A stretch of DNA of 64,000 bases from JAABVD01 sp965204545 (GCA_965204545.1 CBDBFA010000003.1:3224001-3288000), one strand, 5' to 3'. Positions 9,156 through 17,241 are shown, counted from the first letter of the stretch. Notes: a model not told the origin generated them from the sequence alone. A program made the numbers and translations.

Positions 9156-9157
9156 AA
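8735..9157 (+). CDS. Four-helix-bundle protein (23S rRNA intervening-sequence / S23 family)
   Basis: A 140-residue protein of the family first known from 23S rRNA intervening sequences. Typical features are LRVYQVSIQFIAW at the start, a middle SIPLNLAEGNAKFSNRDRL (family pattern: S-N-I-A-E-G), and GSAFECSACLDVL. It is all-helical, about the usual length plus an odd tail: the last residues (DHDFDHDQDHD) are coded by the right GATC repeat arm. Function of the family is not settled; pentameric bundles that bind nucleic acid are known in the related Avd proteins. A truncated sister copy is at 1142, a more distant member at 58263. The sulfatase gene begins just 15 bp downstream. Confidence 0.85.
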   Translation: MPLSHEKLRVYQVSIQFIAWTQPIIEKMPARISARHQLEGASTSIPLNLAEGNAKFSNRDRLRFWQIAQGSAFECSACLDVLVARDVLPAVEAKKGKEQLMDIVNMIVGLRKRFGTALEEEMAGYGNRTDHDFDHDQDHD

Positions 9158-9172
9158 TTGGAAGAAAAGATT

Positions 9173-10840
9173 ATGAAGCAGGTATTCGTATGGTTGGTGT
9201 TATTGGTCTGCACGATTTCAGCGGCAAGAGCTGAACGTCCCAACATCATCCTCGTTCTCGTGGACGATATGGGATGGTCCAATATCGGATGTTATGGGGG
9301 AATGGTGGAAACCCCGAATATCGACCGGCTGGCCCGGGATGGGGCGCGGTTCAACCAGTTTTTTAATGGGGCGCGGTGTTGTCCTACACGGGCGACCTTG
9401 ATGACGGGTTTGCACCCCCATCAGGTTGGCGTTGGCCACATGACCTTGCCGATTCGGGATAAAGAGCAGGCCAACGGGAAAATGCGGGGAGTTTTTCCTC
9501 TGTCCCAAGAAGACCGCGCCGGCATTCCCGCTTCCTATCAGGGATGGTTGGATACCGCTATTCCCACATTGCCGGAAATGCTGCAACAAGCGGGATACGG
9601 AACCTATCTGGCGGGCAAATGGCATTTGGCTTCCGACCGGCCCAAGACCTGGCCTCTCCAGCAGGGATTCGATCGGTTTTACGGTCATTTGGCCGGAACG
9701 TCCGACTACTTTGAACCGACCAATTTGTTCCGAGGCAACGTCCCCATTTCAGCGAGCGGAGAACGCTACTACCTGACGGATGCCATTACCGATGAAGCGA
9801 TAGATTTCCTTTCGGATCACCTGAAAGAACGCGATGACAACCCCTTCTTTTTGTATCTGGCCTTCAATGCCCCGCATTATCCCATGCAATGCATGCCGGA
9901 GGACTTTGAGAAATACCGTGGTCGCTTCTTGGAGGGTTGGGACATCCTGCGTGAAAAGCGTCTGAAGAAGCAAAAGGAGATGGGGCTGGTCCCGTCAAAC
10001 ACCCGGTTGGCTCCCCGTCCGGAACCGGTTCCTGCATGGGATACCCTGGAGCCGCAAAAACAGAAGGAAATGGACGCAATCATGGCGACCTATGCCGCCA
10101 TGATTGACCGCGTAGACCAGAATATAGGTAAGTTGCTGCAATTTCTGGAGCAAGCGCGCCACCTGGATAACACTTTGATTTTCTTTCTTTCCGACAACGG
10201 AGCGGAAGCGGAAACAGGGGCCTTGGGGCAATTCGAGTTTGCCGACCTGGGTGAGTACGGTAAAGGCGGGTGGAAATACGGAAAAGGCTGGGCCACCTTA
10301 TCGAATACCCCATTTCGGGAATACAAACACTTTACCCATCAGGGGGGAGCCCTAACTCCCATGATCGCGCATTGGCCGTATAAAATCCCTTCCGACCGGG
10401 TCATTTCCCAATTTAGCTACCTGCCGGATATAGTGGCGACCTGTCTGGAGGTTTCCGATGCCGCCCGCCCGACACTTGTCGAGGGGAAGCCCCTTCCGGA
10501 GATAGATGGAGTTAGCCTGATCGAGTTCCTATCCGGCAAGCCGGACCCCATCCACCGCGATCCCATATTCGTGGAGCACGAAGGCAACCGAATCGCCCGG
10601 CAGGGCAAATGGAAGCTGGTGTCTTTCTACAATAAACCGTGGGAATTGTATGATATTGAGAGGGACCGCAGTGAAAGCGACGACTTGGTGAAAAAGCATC
10701 CTGAAGTGGCTCTCCGCTTGCAAAAAGCCTACCAACAATGGGCCGATCGCAGCGGGGTGATTCCCTGGGAAGTTGCCAAGGGCTTCAGTGTCTATGCCAT
10801 GGCCCGTAAGAAGGCTGAAGGCGCCGTTGGCGCCAATTAG
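9173..10840 (+). CDS. Sulfatase (formylglycine type), exported
   Basis: Arylsulfatase-family enzyme of 555 residues that hydrolyses sulfate esters. Signal peptide MKQVFVWLVLLVCTISAARA, then the metal-binding block RPNIILVLVDDMGW and the maturation motif C-C-P-T-R with Cys69 as the residue converted to formylglycine. GKWHL and a later FFLSDNGAE block carry further active-site residues. I chose ATG 9173 because GGAAG lies 8 nt upstream; a TTG at 9158 is in frame but would disturb the signal peptide. It is followed by a GH117-like glycosidase, which fits a sulfated galactan or related polymer. Sulfatase subfamily and position specificity cannot be read from the sequence alone. Confidence 0.93.
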   Translation: MKQVFVWLVLLVCTISAARAERPNIILVLVDDMGWSNIGCYGGMVETPNIDRLARDGARFNQFFNGARCCPTRATLMTGLHPHQVGVGHMTLPIRDKEQANGKMRGVFPLSQEDRAGIPASYQGWLDTAIPTLPEMLQQAGYGTYLAGKWHLASDRPKTWPLQQGFDRFYGHLAGTSDYFEPTNLFRGNVPISASGERYYLTDAITDEAIDFLSDHLKERDDNPFFLYLAFNAPHYPMQCMPEDFEKYRGRFLEGWDILREKRLKKQKEMGLVPSNTRLAPRPEPVPAWDTLEPQKQKEMDAIMATYAAMIDRVDQNIGKLLQFLEQARHLDNTLIFFLSDNGAEAETGALGQFEFADLGEYGKGGWKYGKGWATLSNTPFREYKHFTHQGGALTPMIAHWPYKIPSDRVISQFSYLPDIVATCLEVSDAARPTLVEGKPLPEIDGVSLIEFLSGKPDPIHRDPIFVEHEGNRIARQGKWKLVSFYNKPWELYDIERDRSESDDLVKKHPEVALRLQKAYQQWADRSGVIPWEVAKGFSVYAMARKKAEGAVGAN

Positions 10841-10874
10841 GAATGAGAAGAAATACTGAGATTCCTTACGACCT

Positions 10875-10893
10875 TGATCCTGATCACGATGAT
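10875..10893. repeat. Solo GATC-type repeat
   Basis: Short run of degenerate GATCNN hexamers in the gap after the sulfatase, followed by a TTTTTAACC...CCTTTTGTGG segment of the type found in several gaps of this window (on the other strand CCACAAAAGG). No gene is seen in 10841-10998. Confidence 0.5.
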
Positions 10894-10998
10894 TTTTCCT
10901 TCTGCCTTTTTAACCTTTGAGCCTTTTGTGGTTAATACCCAATAGATTTCGCCGTTTTCTCTTGATGGGAGGATGGCGAATGAAATCAACCCATTCCA

Positions 10999-12246
10999 AT
11001 GAAGCATATTTCCCTTCTCAGTTTAGCCCTTGCTTCGACGGTATTTCACCTGCCCCTGGCCGCCAGGAACGAGAACTCCTTTCCCTATGGAGGTGTGCCC
11101 AAAGAGCGCCCCGACCTCGAGCTGAGTCCGGCGATGGAGCGGATTTATTCCGACTACCCAGCGGTTCAGCCCGAGCACAATGAGCTCTTTACCAATTTCA
11201 AGTTTACACCGATAACAGGGCTGGATTACAGCAACGGCGACGGGACTGTTTCACGTCGGGACCCGAGCAAGGTGGTCCGAGCCAATGGGAAATATTACGT
11301 CTGGTATACCTGCCGCCGCACCGAATCCGCTCCCCGGGGACCCCAGGGTGGTAATGACCGCTATCCATCCTATGACTGGGACCTTGCCGAGATCTGGTAT
11401 GCCACGAGCGAGGATGGATTTCATTGGGAAGAACAGGGCGTGGCCGTGCCACGGCCGGAGAAACCGAATGCCGGATGGCGTTCGGTCAGCACGCCCGACG
11501 TATTTTTCTGGAAGGGCAAGTATTACCTCTACTATCAGGCCTTTTTGGAAATGCCGGGATTGCGTGGCGACTATTGTCCCGTGTCCGCGTCTTTCGCAGA
11601 CTCGCCGGATGGACCCTGGACACCGGCCAACAGGGTTATCGTGGATAACGGACCGGAAGGAACCTGGGACCAGAACAACATCCACGACCCCTATCCGATA
11701 CACTACAAAGGCAAAATTTACCTTTATTATAAATCCGAAATGGGAGGCCGTCCCAAGGCGCCCATGCAGGGTTTGGCTATCAGTGACCATCCCCTGGGTC
11801 CCTTTGAAAAGTATCCACTCAACCCCATCATCAACTCCGGTCACGAAACAGGGCTATTTCCCTTCAAGGAGGGGATCGCGGCGCTGGTGGGGCGGCATGG
11901 TCTCGAGCACAACACCATTCAGTATGCCCCCGACGGGGTGAACTTCGAGATCGCGGCGATTACGGCGCTCCTGCCTGTAGCGCCGGGTCCCTATGCCCCG
12001 GACGCCTTCACCGATTCCGGCGATGGGCGCGGTATCTCCTGGGGGCTTTCCCATTTCAGGCCTTTCGGAGGCACAGGCAGAAAACACAGCATACTCACCC
12101 GCTTTGATTGTGACCTGAGCCTTGATGTGGACGACCCCGTCTTCAAAGAGACCGACACCTTCATCACGCCGGAAGTCTATTTCCAATTTTCCTTGAGCGA
12201 AAAACAAAAGGCAGCCATTCGAAAACGAATGAAGCAAGCCGAGTAA
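10999..12246 (+). CDS. GH117-like glycoside hydrolase, exported
   Basis: A 415-residue protein with a signal peptide (MKHISLLSLALASTVFHLPLA) and a five-bladed propeller fold typical of clan GH43/GH117. The block GTVSRRDPSKVVRANGKYYV matches the GH117 region that holds the catalytic base Asp (RRDPS). Other blades show STPDVFFWKGKYYLYYQ, NIHDPYPIHYKGKIYLYY and GISWGLSHFRPFGG. Known GH117 enzymes release 3,6-anhydro-L-galactose from the non-reducing end of agar oligomers, and some members have other galactoside substrates. Its neighbour sulfatase suggests a sulfated galactan, but this is inference. It lacks a clear ribosome binding site at ATG 10999. Confidence 0.82.
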   Translation: MKHISLLSLALASTVFHLPLAARNENSFPYGGVPKERPDLELSPAMERIYSDYPAVQPEHNELFTNFKFTPITGLDYSNGDGTVSRRDPSKVVRANGKYYVWYTCRRTESAPRGPQGGNDRYPSYDWDLAEIWYATSEDGFHWEEQGVAVPRPEKPNAGWRSVSTPDVFFWKGKYYLYYQAFLEMPGLRGDYCPVSASFADSPDGPWTPANRVIVDNGPEGTWDQNNIHDPYPIHYKGKIYLYYKSEMGGRPKAPMQGLAISDHPLGPFEKYPLNPIINSGHETGLFPFKEGIAALVGRHGLEHNTIQYAPDGVNFEIAAITALLPVAPGPYAPDAFTDSGDGRGISWGLSHFRPFGGTGRKHSILTRFDCDLSLDVDDPVFKETDTFITPEVYFQFSLSEKQKAAIRKRMKQAE

Positions 12247-12266
12247 TTTTCCATTCTCAGTTATGA

Positions 12267-12379
12267 AGCGGCAAAAAGGGGTCAAACGCAAAATGTTAAA
12301 ATCGTTTTCTAAATTCACCTGAAGGTTGATGTGAACCAATCAGATTTTAACATTTTGCGTTTGACCCCTTTTTGCCGCT
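12267..12379. repeat. Long REP-like hairpin, 37-bp perfect arms
   Basis: Arms 12267-12303 and 12343-12379 are perfect reverse complements and contain AAAGGGGTCAAACGC. The 39-base centre has a smaller inner stem (TTCAC/GTGAA). A second copy with the same centre lies at 31206. It sits between convergently read ends of no gene: both neighbours are on the plus strand, so it may also act as a transcript-processing or termination structure. Confidence 0.85.
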
Positions 12380-12399
12380 CCACTTGCAATTTTTGAAAA

Positions 12400-13416
12400 A
12401 TGAAAGCGGCTATTTACGAAGGAAACAGAACCATTGGCGTCGGTACCAGTAGGGCCATTCCTCCCGCTGAAGGTGAGGTACGGCTGGACGTCGCCTATTG
12501 CGGAATCTGTGGAACGGATCTCCACATCTTTCATGGGCACATGGACCAGCGAGTCACCACACCCTTGCCTATCGGGCACGAAGTGTCGGCTACCGTTGCG
12601 GAAATGAGGGAAGGGGTCTCCAACGTTTCGGTAGGCGACCGCGTCGCGGTGAGACCGCTGAAGTTTGGTGAGCCTTCCAATTTCGACAAAGGGAATCCCC
12701 ATGTGGGCAGGAACCTCAAGTTTATCGGCATCGATTTGCCAGGTGGCATGCAGCGGTCCTGGACCGTGCCCGCCTATACGCTGCATCGACTTCCGGACGA
12801 ATTGAGCCTGGAACACGGAGCCATGATCGAGCCGGCCGCGGTAGCCTGCCACGACGTGCGTTTAGGCGAAGTGCAGGCTACAGAGACTTGTGTGGTCATC
12901 GGAGGGGGTCCCATCGGATTACTCATTGCCCTGGTGGCCAAGGTCAAGGGAGCTCGGGTCCTTCTATCCGAAGTCAACGACTCTCGTCTGAAACTGGCCG
13001 CTTCCCTTGGACTTGAAGCCGTCAATCCATTAAAGGAAAATCTGGTCGAGGCAGTGCGCTCCGCTACCGACGGCGCCATGGCCGATTGTGTTTTCGAAGT
13101 TTCCGGATCGGCCCCCGGTGTTGAGGCGATGACCGAATTGCCCAACGTGCGTGGCCGCATAGTCATGGTGGCGATTCACCCTGAACCTCGTCCGGTGAAT
13201 CTCTTCAAGTTTTTCTGGTCGGAGCTGAAACTCATCGGCGCCCGCCTCTACGAGGAACAAGACTTCGACGAAGCCATTGAGCTGGCCGCTTCCGGGCAAC
13301 TGCACCTGGACCGATTGATCACCCGGATCAATGCCATCGATGAGGTGCAACAAACCTTTGAAACCATCGTGGCAAATCCGGAAGGCATCAAATACCTGAT
13401 CGATTGTGCCACCTGA
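12400..13416 (+). CDS. Zinc-type alcohol/sugar dehydrogenase (MDR family)
   Basis: A 338-residue medium-chain dehydrogenase/reductase. Catalytic zinc ligands are visible as Cys in GICGTDLH (near residue 38), His-Glu in PIGHEV, and Glu in MIEPAAVACHD; the NAD site is VVIGGGPIGLLIALVAK. The structural-zinc lobe of four cysteines is absent: the stretch after DRVAVRPL has no Cys. Relatives oxidise L-idonate, threonine or polyols. It lies between the GH117-like gene and a KduD-like dehydrogenase, in keeping with catabolism of released sugars or sugar acids. Cytoplasmic. Substrate not determinable. Confidence 0.88.
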   Translation: MKAAIYEGNRTIGVGTSRAIPPAEGEVRLDVAYCGICGTDLHIFHGHMDQRVTTPLPIGHEVSATVAEMREGVSNVSVGDRVAVRPLKFGEPSNFDKGNPHVGRNLKFIGIDLPGGMQRSWTVPAYTLHRLPDELSLEHGAMIEPAAVACHDVRLGEVQATETCVVIGGGPIGLLIALVAKVKGARVLLSEVNDSRLKLAASLGLEAVNPLKENLVEAVRSATDGAMADCVFEVSGSAPGVEAMTELPNVRGRIVMVAIHPEPRPVNLFKFFWSELKLIGARLYEEQDFDEAIELAASGQLHLDRLITRINAIDEVQQTFETIVANPEGIKYLIDCAT

Positions 13417-13487
13417 ATAATGGATCGAACCCCAACGGGGTTCCACACGAGACGCATCAGACATCAATCAGAAATTGTAAATCAGGT

Positions 13488-13584
13488 GATCACGGTCACG
13501 ATCAAGATCACGATTATTGAACCAGAACCCAGCATCCAGCAACCAGAACCTAGAACCTGGCATCGAGTATCCGGAACCCAGTAC
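13488..13584. repeat. Solo GATC array followed by ATCCAG-type repeats
   Basis: GATC hexamers at 13488-13515 are followed by a low-complexity run built from ACCAGAACC/ATCCAGC units (13520-13584) that reaches to 3 bases before the ATG of the next gene, taking the place of a ribosome binding site. The same ATCCAG family is seen at 34507 and 36250. Confidence 0.6.
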
Positions 13585-13586
13585 CT

Positions 13587-14357
13587 ATGAATATCCTGAA
13601 CACTTTTCATCTATCTGGTAAAACAGCCCTTGTGACGGGCTGCAAACGAGGCATCGGCAAGGCCATGGCGGAAGCCTTGGCTGAAGCAGGCGCCGACATT
13701 ATCGGGGTGTCCGCCTCCTTGGAAAATTCGGGGAGTGAAGTGGAAGCTTCCGTTACTTCCCTGGGCCGCTCCTTCAGTGGATATGCCTGCGATTTTTCGG
13801 ATCGGGAAGCCGTTTACCGTTTTGTGGAATTAGTGAAAGAAAACCATTCCAGGATCGACATCCTGGTTAACAACGCGGGCACCATTCTGCGGACGCCGGC
13901 AGCCGAGCATCCCGATGAATACTGGGACAAAATCATGGAGGTTAATTTGAGCGCGCAGTTTGTGCTTTCGCGGGAGTTCGGGAAGGAAATGTTCGAACGC
14001 GGCTCGGGAAAGATAATTTTTACCGCCTCTCTTTTGACCTTCCAGGGAGGTATCACCGTTCCCGGTTATGCCGCCAGCAAGGGTGGCATTGGTCAGTTGA
14101 CCATGGCTTTGGCCAACGAATGGGCCGGAAAGGGCGTAAATGTGAATGCCATCGCTCCCGGTTACGTCGCAACCGACAACACCGAAGCCTTGCGCAACGA
14201 CCCGGTTCGCAACGAACAGATATTGGTTCGCATCCCCGCCGGGCGATGGGGCAAACCGGAAGACTTCAAAGGACCTGTTGTTTTTCTCGCATCCGAGGCT
14301 GCCAAATATGTGCATGGAACCATCCTTCTGGTCGATGGCGGATGGATGGGACGCTAA
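13587..14357 (+). CDS. kduD: KduD-like short-chain dehydrogenase
   Basis: A 256-residue SDR closely resembling 2-dehydro-3-deoxy-D-gluconate 5-dehydrogenase (KduD). Cofactor motif TGCKRGIGKAMA, NNAG at about residue 94, catalytic Ser in TASLLTFQGG and Tyr-x-x-x-Lys in YAASK. The stretches NVNAIAPGYVATDN and IPAGRWG are characteristic of KduD. KduD acts in uronate breakdown from unsaturated sugars made by lyases; a role with another deoxy-keto acid is possible. Cytoplasmic. No ribosome binding site stands out because low-complexity repeats run up to the start. Confidence 0.85.
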   Translation: MNILNTFHLSGKTALVTGCKRGIGKAMAEALAEAGADIIGVSASLENSGSEVEASVTSLGRSFSGYACDFSDREAVYRFVELVKENHSRIDILVNNAGTILRTPAAEHPDEYWDKIMEVNLSAQFVLSREFGKEMFERGSGKIIFTASLLTFQGGITVPGYAASKGGIGQLTMALANEWAGKGVNVNAIAPGYVATDNTEALRNDPVRNEQILVRIPAGRWGKPEDFKGPVVFLASEAAKYVHGTILLVDGGWMGR

Positions 14358-14381
14358 AAACGAAAATAAGCAACCACTACG

Positions 14382-14404
14382 AATTTTGTGAGAAATGCGG
14401 GCTA
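14382..14404. repeat. Solo end of the 179-bp MITE family
   Basis: AATTTTGTGAGAAATGCGGGCTA matches, with one change, the right terminal repeat of the elements at 24049 and 44960 without the remainder of the element. The following 14405-14520 holds no gene, only a degraded CTTTGTGCTCTTTGCG-type repeat. Confidence 0.55.
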
Positions 14405-14523
14405 ATTCTTAATTCGGGAGCCTTGCGAACTTCCCCTTTGTGCTCTTTGCGTTCTTTCGCGGCTTCCTAATCTTCATCCTGTAAATCCATGTTTCGCTTA
14501 ACGGTTATTTCCTCAAAAATTAT

Positions 14524-14565
14524 TTGACAATCAAGTAGGAATTCATACTAGAAAAGTATGAATTC
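14524..14565 (+). promoter_or_regulatory. vapBC promoter with palindromic operator over the start codon
   Basis: A -35 candidate TTGACA (14524-14529) is followed after 16 bases by TACTAG. A perfect inverted repeat GAATTCATAC / GTATGAATTC (arms 14539-14548 and 14556-14565, 7-base spacer) covers the -10 region and the ATG of the antitoxin gene. This is where an AbrB-type antitoxin would bind to repress its own operon. The predicted start of transcription is at or very near the ATG, so the message may be leaderless. Confidence 0.6.
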
Positions 14566-14782
14566 TATTGTTTCAGAGAAGGGTCAGGTGACCATTCCCA
14601 AAAAGCTGCGCAAGCAACTCGGGTTGACCGCCGGCGTCGTTTTGGAGTTTTGCGAACAGAACGGCAAACTCATTGGGCAAAAGAAGGTAGAAGTTTCGCC
14701 CTTCGATGATTGGGTAGGGAAGGGCAGGCTTCCCTACGGAAATTCAACCACGGCCTATTTGAAGCAGATCCGAGGAAAATGA
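14558..14782 (+). CDS. AbrB/SpoVT-family antitoxin (VapB/MazE-like)
   Basis: A 74-residue protein with an N-terminal swapped-hairpin DNA-binding domain: IVSEKGQVTIPKKLRKQLGL. The C-terminal part (FDDWVGKGRLPYGNSTTAYL) is the likely toxin-binding tail. Its stop overlaps the ATG of the PIN-domain gene (ATGA), a standard toxin-antitoxin arrangement, and a palindrome lies over its own start. It should bind and inhibit the toxin and repress the operon. Confidence 0.9.
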   Translation: MNSIVSEKGQVTIPKKLRKQLGLTAGVVLEFCEQNGKLIGQKKVEVSPFDDWVGKGRLPYGNSTTAYLKQIRGK

Positions 14783-15186
14783 TTACGGCGTTGGACAGCT
14801 CCGTGATCATCGATGTCCTCATCGACGACCATAAATGGAAAGATCCGTCCCTGCGAGCCCTGAAGCAGGCACGAGCCCAAGGACAATTGATCGTTTCAAG
14901 TTTTGTACTGGCCGAGATAACCCCGGTGGTGGGTGAAAAAAATATGCCGGACTTTCTCCAAGATTGGGAACTCGATCATGTTGGAGGAACCCTACAGGCA
15001 GCCCTGGATGCGGGTAAGGTATTCAGTCAGTACCTGCATAGAGGAGGAAAACGCGGAAGAATTATTGCGGATTTCCTGATCGGCGCCCATGCGCGGCACC
15101 ACGCCGATCGTTTGTTGACCCGGGATGCGGGCTTCATAAGGGAGTATTTCAAGAAGGATAAAATCTGGCTGGTCCAGGCCTCTTGA
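14779..15186 (+). CDS. PIN-domain toxin (VapC-like)
   Basis: A 135-residue PIN-domain ribonuclease starting at ATG 14779, overlapping the antitoxin stop; a longer frame upstream is just overlap with the antitoxin. Acidic active-site residues are visible in ALDSSVIIDVL (Asp6), SSFVLAEITP (Glu), ADFLIGAHA (Asp) and LTRDAGF (Asp). VapC toxins cut tRNA or rRNA when free of antitoxin. The pair may stabilise this accessory region. Confidence 0.9.
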   Translation: MITALDSSVIIDVLIDDHKWKDPSLRALKQARAQGQLIVSSFVLAEITPVVGEKNMPDFLQDWELDHVGGTLQAALDAGKVFSQYLHRGGKRGRIIADFLIGAHARHHADRLLTRDAGFIREYFKKDKIWLVQAS

Positions 15187-15214
15187 AGACATTCGCAGCT
15201 ATTTCAATCCGCCC

Positions 15215-15254
15215 CAGCTCGGAGCGGCTTTATGCCGCGATAATCTTAGCCACA
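15215..15254. repeat. GGAGCGGCTTTATGCCGCGA repeat
   Basis: The sequence GGAGCGGCTTTATGCCGCG plus ATAATCTTAGCCACAAAAGG occurs here, at 36190-36229 (almost identical) and, altered, at 53878-53916. It has an inner hairpin (GCGGC...GCCGC). Confidence 0.6.
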
Positions 15255-15265
15255 AAAGGATACCC

Positions 15266-15397
15266 AAAGGGGTCAAACGTAGAATTTAGAATTTTCCTTA
15301 GAATCCGATGCCCAAACCGCTAACAACCCGGGCCATCCTAACCGAATCACGGTGGTTATAAGGAAGGGAAATTCTAAATTCTACGTTTGACCCCTTT
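15266..15397. repeat. REP-like hairpin with GGGGTCAAACG arms (variant)
   Basis: Perfect 29-bp arms at 15266-15294 and 15369-15397 start with AAAGGGGTCAAACG as in the elements at 12267 and 31206, but arm interior and centre differ (GTAGAATTTAGAATTT). The pairing continues imperfectly inward (TCCTTA/TAAGGA). It adjoins the pseudogene at 15399. Confidence 0.8.
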
Positions 15398-15398
15398 A

Positions 15399-15890
15399 TT
15401 GCCCAAAAGCGAAAGCGCCGGCTTCAGTTTGGGCGGACTCAGCCTGGCTCGTCGCGGATTTGACAAAGCGGTCTACTAAGGAGGCGACATCGCCGAAACC
15501 ATCATCTATGACCGCACTCTGGAATCGTGGGAACGTAACGAACTCGAATGCCACCTGGCCCATAAGTACGGCCTCAATATTGAGAGCTATGTGAATTTCT
15601 CGGATGACACCGACCGCGATGGATTCAGTGATTATGCCGAGCTCGTAGCGGGCACCTCGCTGAACGACCCGAATGATTACTTTTCAGTCGCTTTCGATGC
15701 ATCCTCAGAAAGCATTCAAATGCAATGGAACTCGGTTACCGGCCGCGTCTATACCATTTGGCACAGCTGCGACCAGATCAACTGGCAGACGATTGAAACC
15801 GTCCCTGGCGACGACCTGCAAAAGCTCTTCGAAGATTCCATCAGCCTGAGCGATGCCGTCTTCTATATGATGGAGATCACGCATCCCTAA
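15399..15890 (+). pseudogene. C-terminal remnant of a secreted LamG / calcium-binding-repeat protein
   Basis: In one frame the sequence reads SLGGLSLARRGFDKAVY, an in-frame TAA (15477), then GDIAETIIYDRTLESWERNE (end of a LamG-like concanavalin fold), DDTDRDGFSDYAELVAGTS (thrombospondin type-3-like Ca-binding repeat) and a C-terminal beta domain typical of secreted verrucomicrobial proteins. The front is cut off right at the REP hairpin. A GTG at 15591 leaves 99 codons open, but the piece lacks a signal and is best read as debris of a large surface protein. Confidence 0.65.
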
Positions 15891-15909
15891 TGGTTGGATA
15901 GCTGATAAG

Positions 15910-16044
15910 TTGCAGATCGGAAAAGCGGCCACAGCAAGCCAATATGCCCGGCGGTGGATCCTTCAGATAGATCAGAAAAAGGAAGTGGACCGTCTAGTTA
16001 AACAGCTGGAAAGCAGGGAACTTTTGTCAAAAGTCACGACCTGA
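15910..16044 (+). other. Unrecognised 44-codon open stretch
   Basis: An open run from TTG 15910 with a helical, charged composition (ARRWILQIDQKKEVDRLVKQ). It could be the tail of a lost gene or chance. I do not recognise it. Confidence 0.2.
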
Positions 16045-16066
16045 CGTCTATTTCTTTTCTTGACTT

Positions 16067-16085
16067 AATGAAAGTCACTTTCATT
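16067..16085. promoter_or_regulatory. Fur/Zur-type operator, 19-bp perfect palindrome
   Basis: AATGAAAGTCACTTTCATT sits 10 bp before the GTG of the flavoprotein gene and directly after a -35 candidate TTGACT (16060-16065). The related ATGAAAGTAGCTTTCAT lies before the repressor gene and hisI at 19207. The shared half-site is ATGAAAG. Confidence 0.75.
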
Positions 16086-16095
16086 CATCACCCAA

Positions 16096-17241
16096 GTGGA
16101 ATATGATGTGATCATTGTGGGAGCGGGACCAGCGGGCATTGGCTGCAGCTTGGCATTGCGGCAGGCGGGTGTTGAAAACGTACTTGTGCTGGAGGCGGAT
16201 ACCATTGGGGCATCATTCCGCCGTTGGCCTGAGCAGATGCGTCTGATTACGCCGTCGTTTCATGCAAACCCCTTCTTTCAGACCGATCTGAATGCGATCA
16301 CGCCCAACACTAGTCCAGCCGATTTCGTTCAGAAAGAGCATCTTAGCGGACGCGAATATGCGCTTTACCTAAAAGCGGTCGTTCAATATTTTAAGTTGGA
16401 GCTCTGGGAAAATGAAAAAGTCCTAGAGATTGTGCCGGAGTCCAGCGGTTACACCGTTCGAACAGAGAGCGCAGACTATCGTGCGAAAGTGGTCGTCTGG
16501 GCGGGTGGTGAATTTTGCCATCCCAAGTCGGGTCCTTTTCCCGGTGCCGAGCATTGCGCCCATTCAAGCGTATTTCGGACTTGGAGTGATTTCCTGGGCA
16601 AGGAAGCCATCATCATTGGGGGCTATGAAAGTGGCATCGACGCCGCTTGCCAACTGGTTCAACTGAAGAAGCGTGTTTTAGTGCTGTCCAGTGGTGAGCC
16701 TTGGAACGACGACAATCCTGATCCCAGCGTGGCGCTGAGCCCTTACACGCGGAACCGTTTGCGACAGACCATGGAGAATCATCCCAATCGCCTTGTGTTG
16801 CTGGGCAATTCGACGGTCGCTCGCGTGGGCTATCTTTCCAAACGCTATATTGTGGAAACTACAGATGGCGAGATCTTCGATACGAGACACCGCCCCATCG
16901 CCGCCACCGGGTTTCGTTCCGCACTCACTCCGATAAAAGATCTTTGGGAATGGGAGGGCTCGAAACCGCTGTTTACAGAAGATGATGAGTCGACCCTTTT
17001 TCCCGGCATTTATTACTCGGGTCCTTCGCTGGTTCAACGGGACTCCAAGTTCTGTTTCATTTACAAATTCCGGTCGCGTTTCGGAGTGATTGCACGATCG
17101 ATTGCTCGGCGGCTCGACTTTCCCGAACCCGACCTTGAGGACTACCGCCGCCGAGGTTTTCTGGTTGATGATCTGGAGTGCTGCACGAACTGTGAATGTG
17201 ATGTAGAAACGACGGCAGAACCGGTTGAGGCTCAATCATGA
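16096..17241 (+). CDS. FAD-dependent NAD(P)-binding oxidoreductase, metal-regulated
   Basis: A 381-residue flavoprotein of the flavin-monooxygenase / thioredoxin-reductase-like group. The FAD site is DVIIVGAGPAGIGCSLALRQ, the second nucleotide site EAIIIGGYESGIDAACQL, and a late ATG-type block is AATGFRS. It ends in a Cys-rich tail (CCTNCECD) that could bind metal. Start is GTG 16096, close to the operator and possibly leaderless. Its reading frame overlaps the next (broken) FeoB-like GTPase gene by ATGA, so it was part of a metal-uptake operon, probably repressed by the Fur/Zur protein at 18755. Precise reaction unknown. Confidence 0.8.
   Translation: MEYDVIIVGAGPAGIGCSLALRQAGVENVLVLEADTIGASFRRWPEQMRLITPSFHANPFFQTDLNAITPNTSPADFVQKEHLSGREYALYLKAVVQYFKLELWENEKVLEIVPESSGYTVRTESADYRAKVVVWAGGEFCHPKSGPFPGAEHCAHSSVFRTWSDFLGKEAIIIGGYESGIDAACQLVQLKKRVLVLSSGEPWNDDNPDPSVALSPYTRNRLRQTMENHPNRLVLLGNSTVARVGYLSKRYIVETTDGEIFDTRHRPIAATGFRSALTPIKDLWEWEGSKPLFTEDDESTLFPGIYYSGPSLVQRDSKFCFIYKFRSRFGVIARSIARRLDFPEPDLEDYRRRGFLVDDLECCTNCECDVETTAEPVEAQS

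Noticed and set aside
8735..9157. Diversity-generating retroelement (four-helix-bundle protein as Avd)
   Set aside because: The protein is related in fold to Avd, but there is no reverse transcriptase and no template/variable repeat pair in the window.
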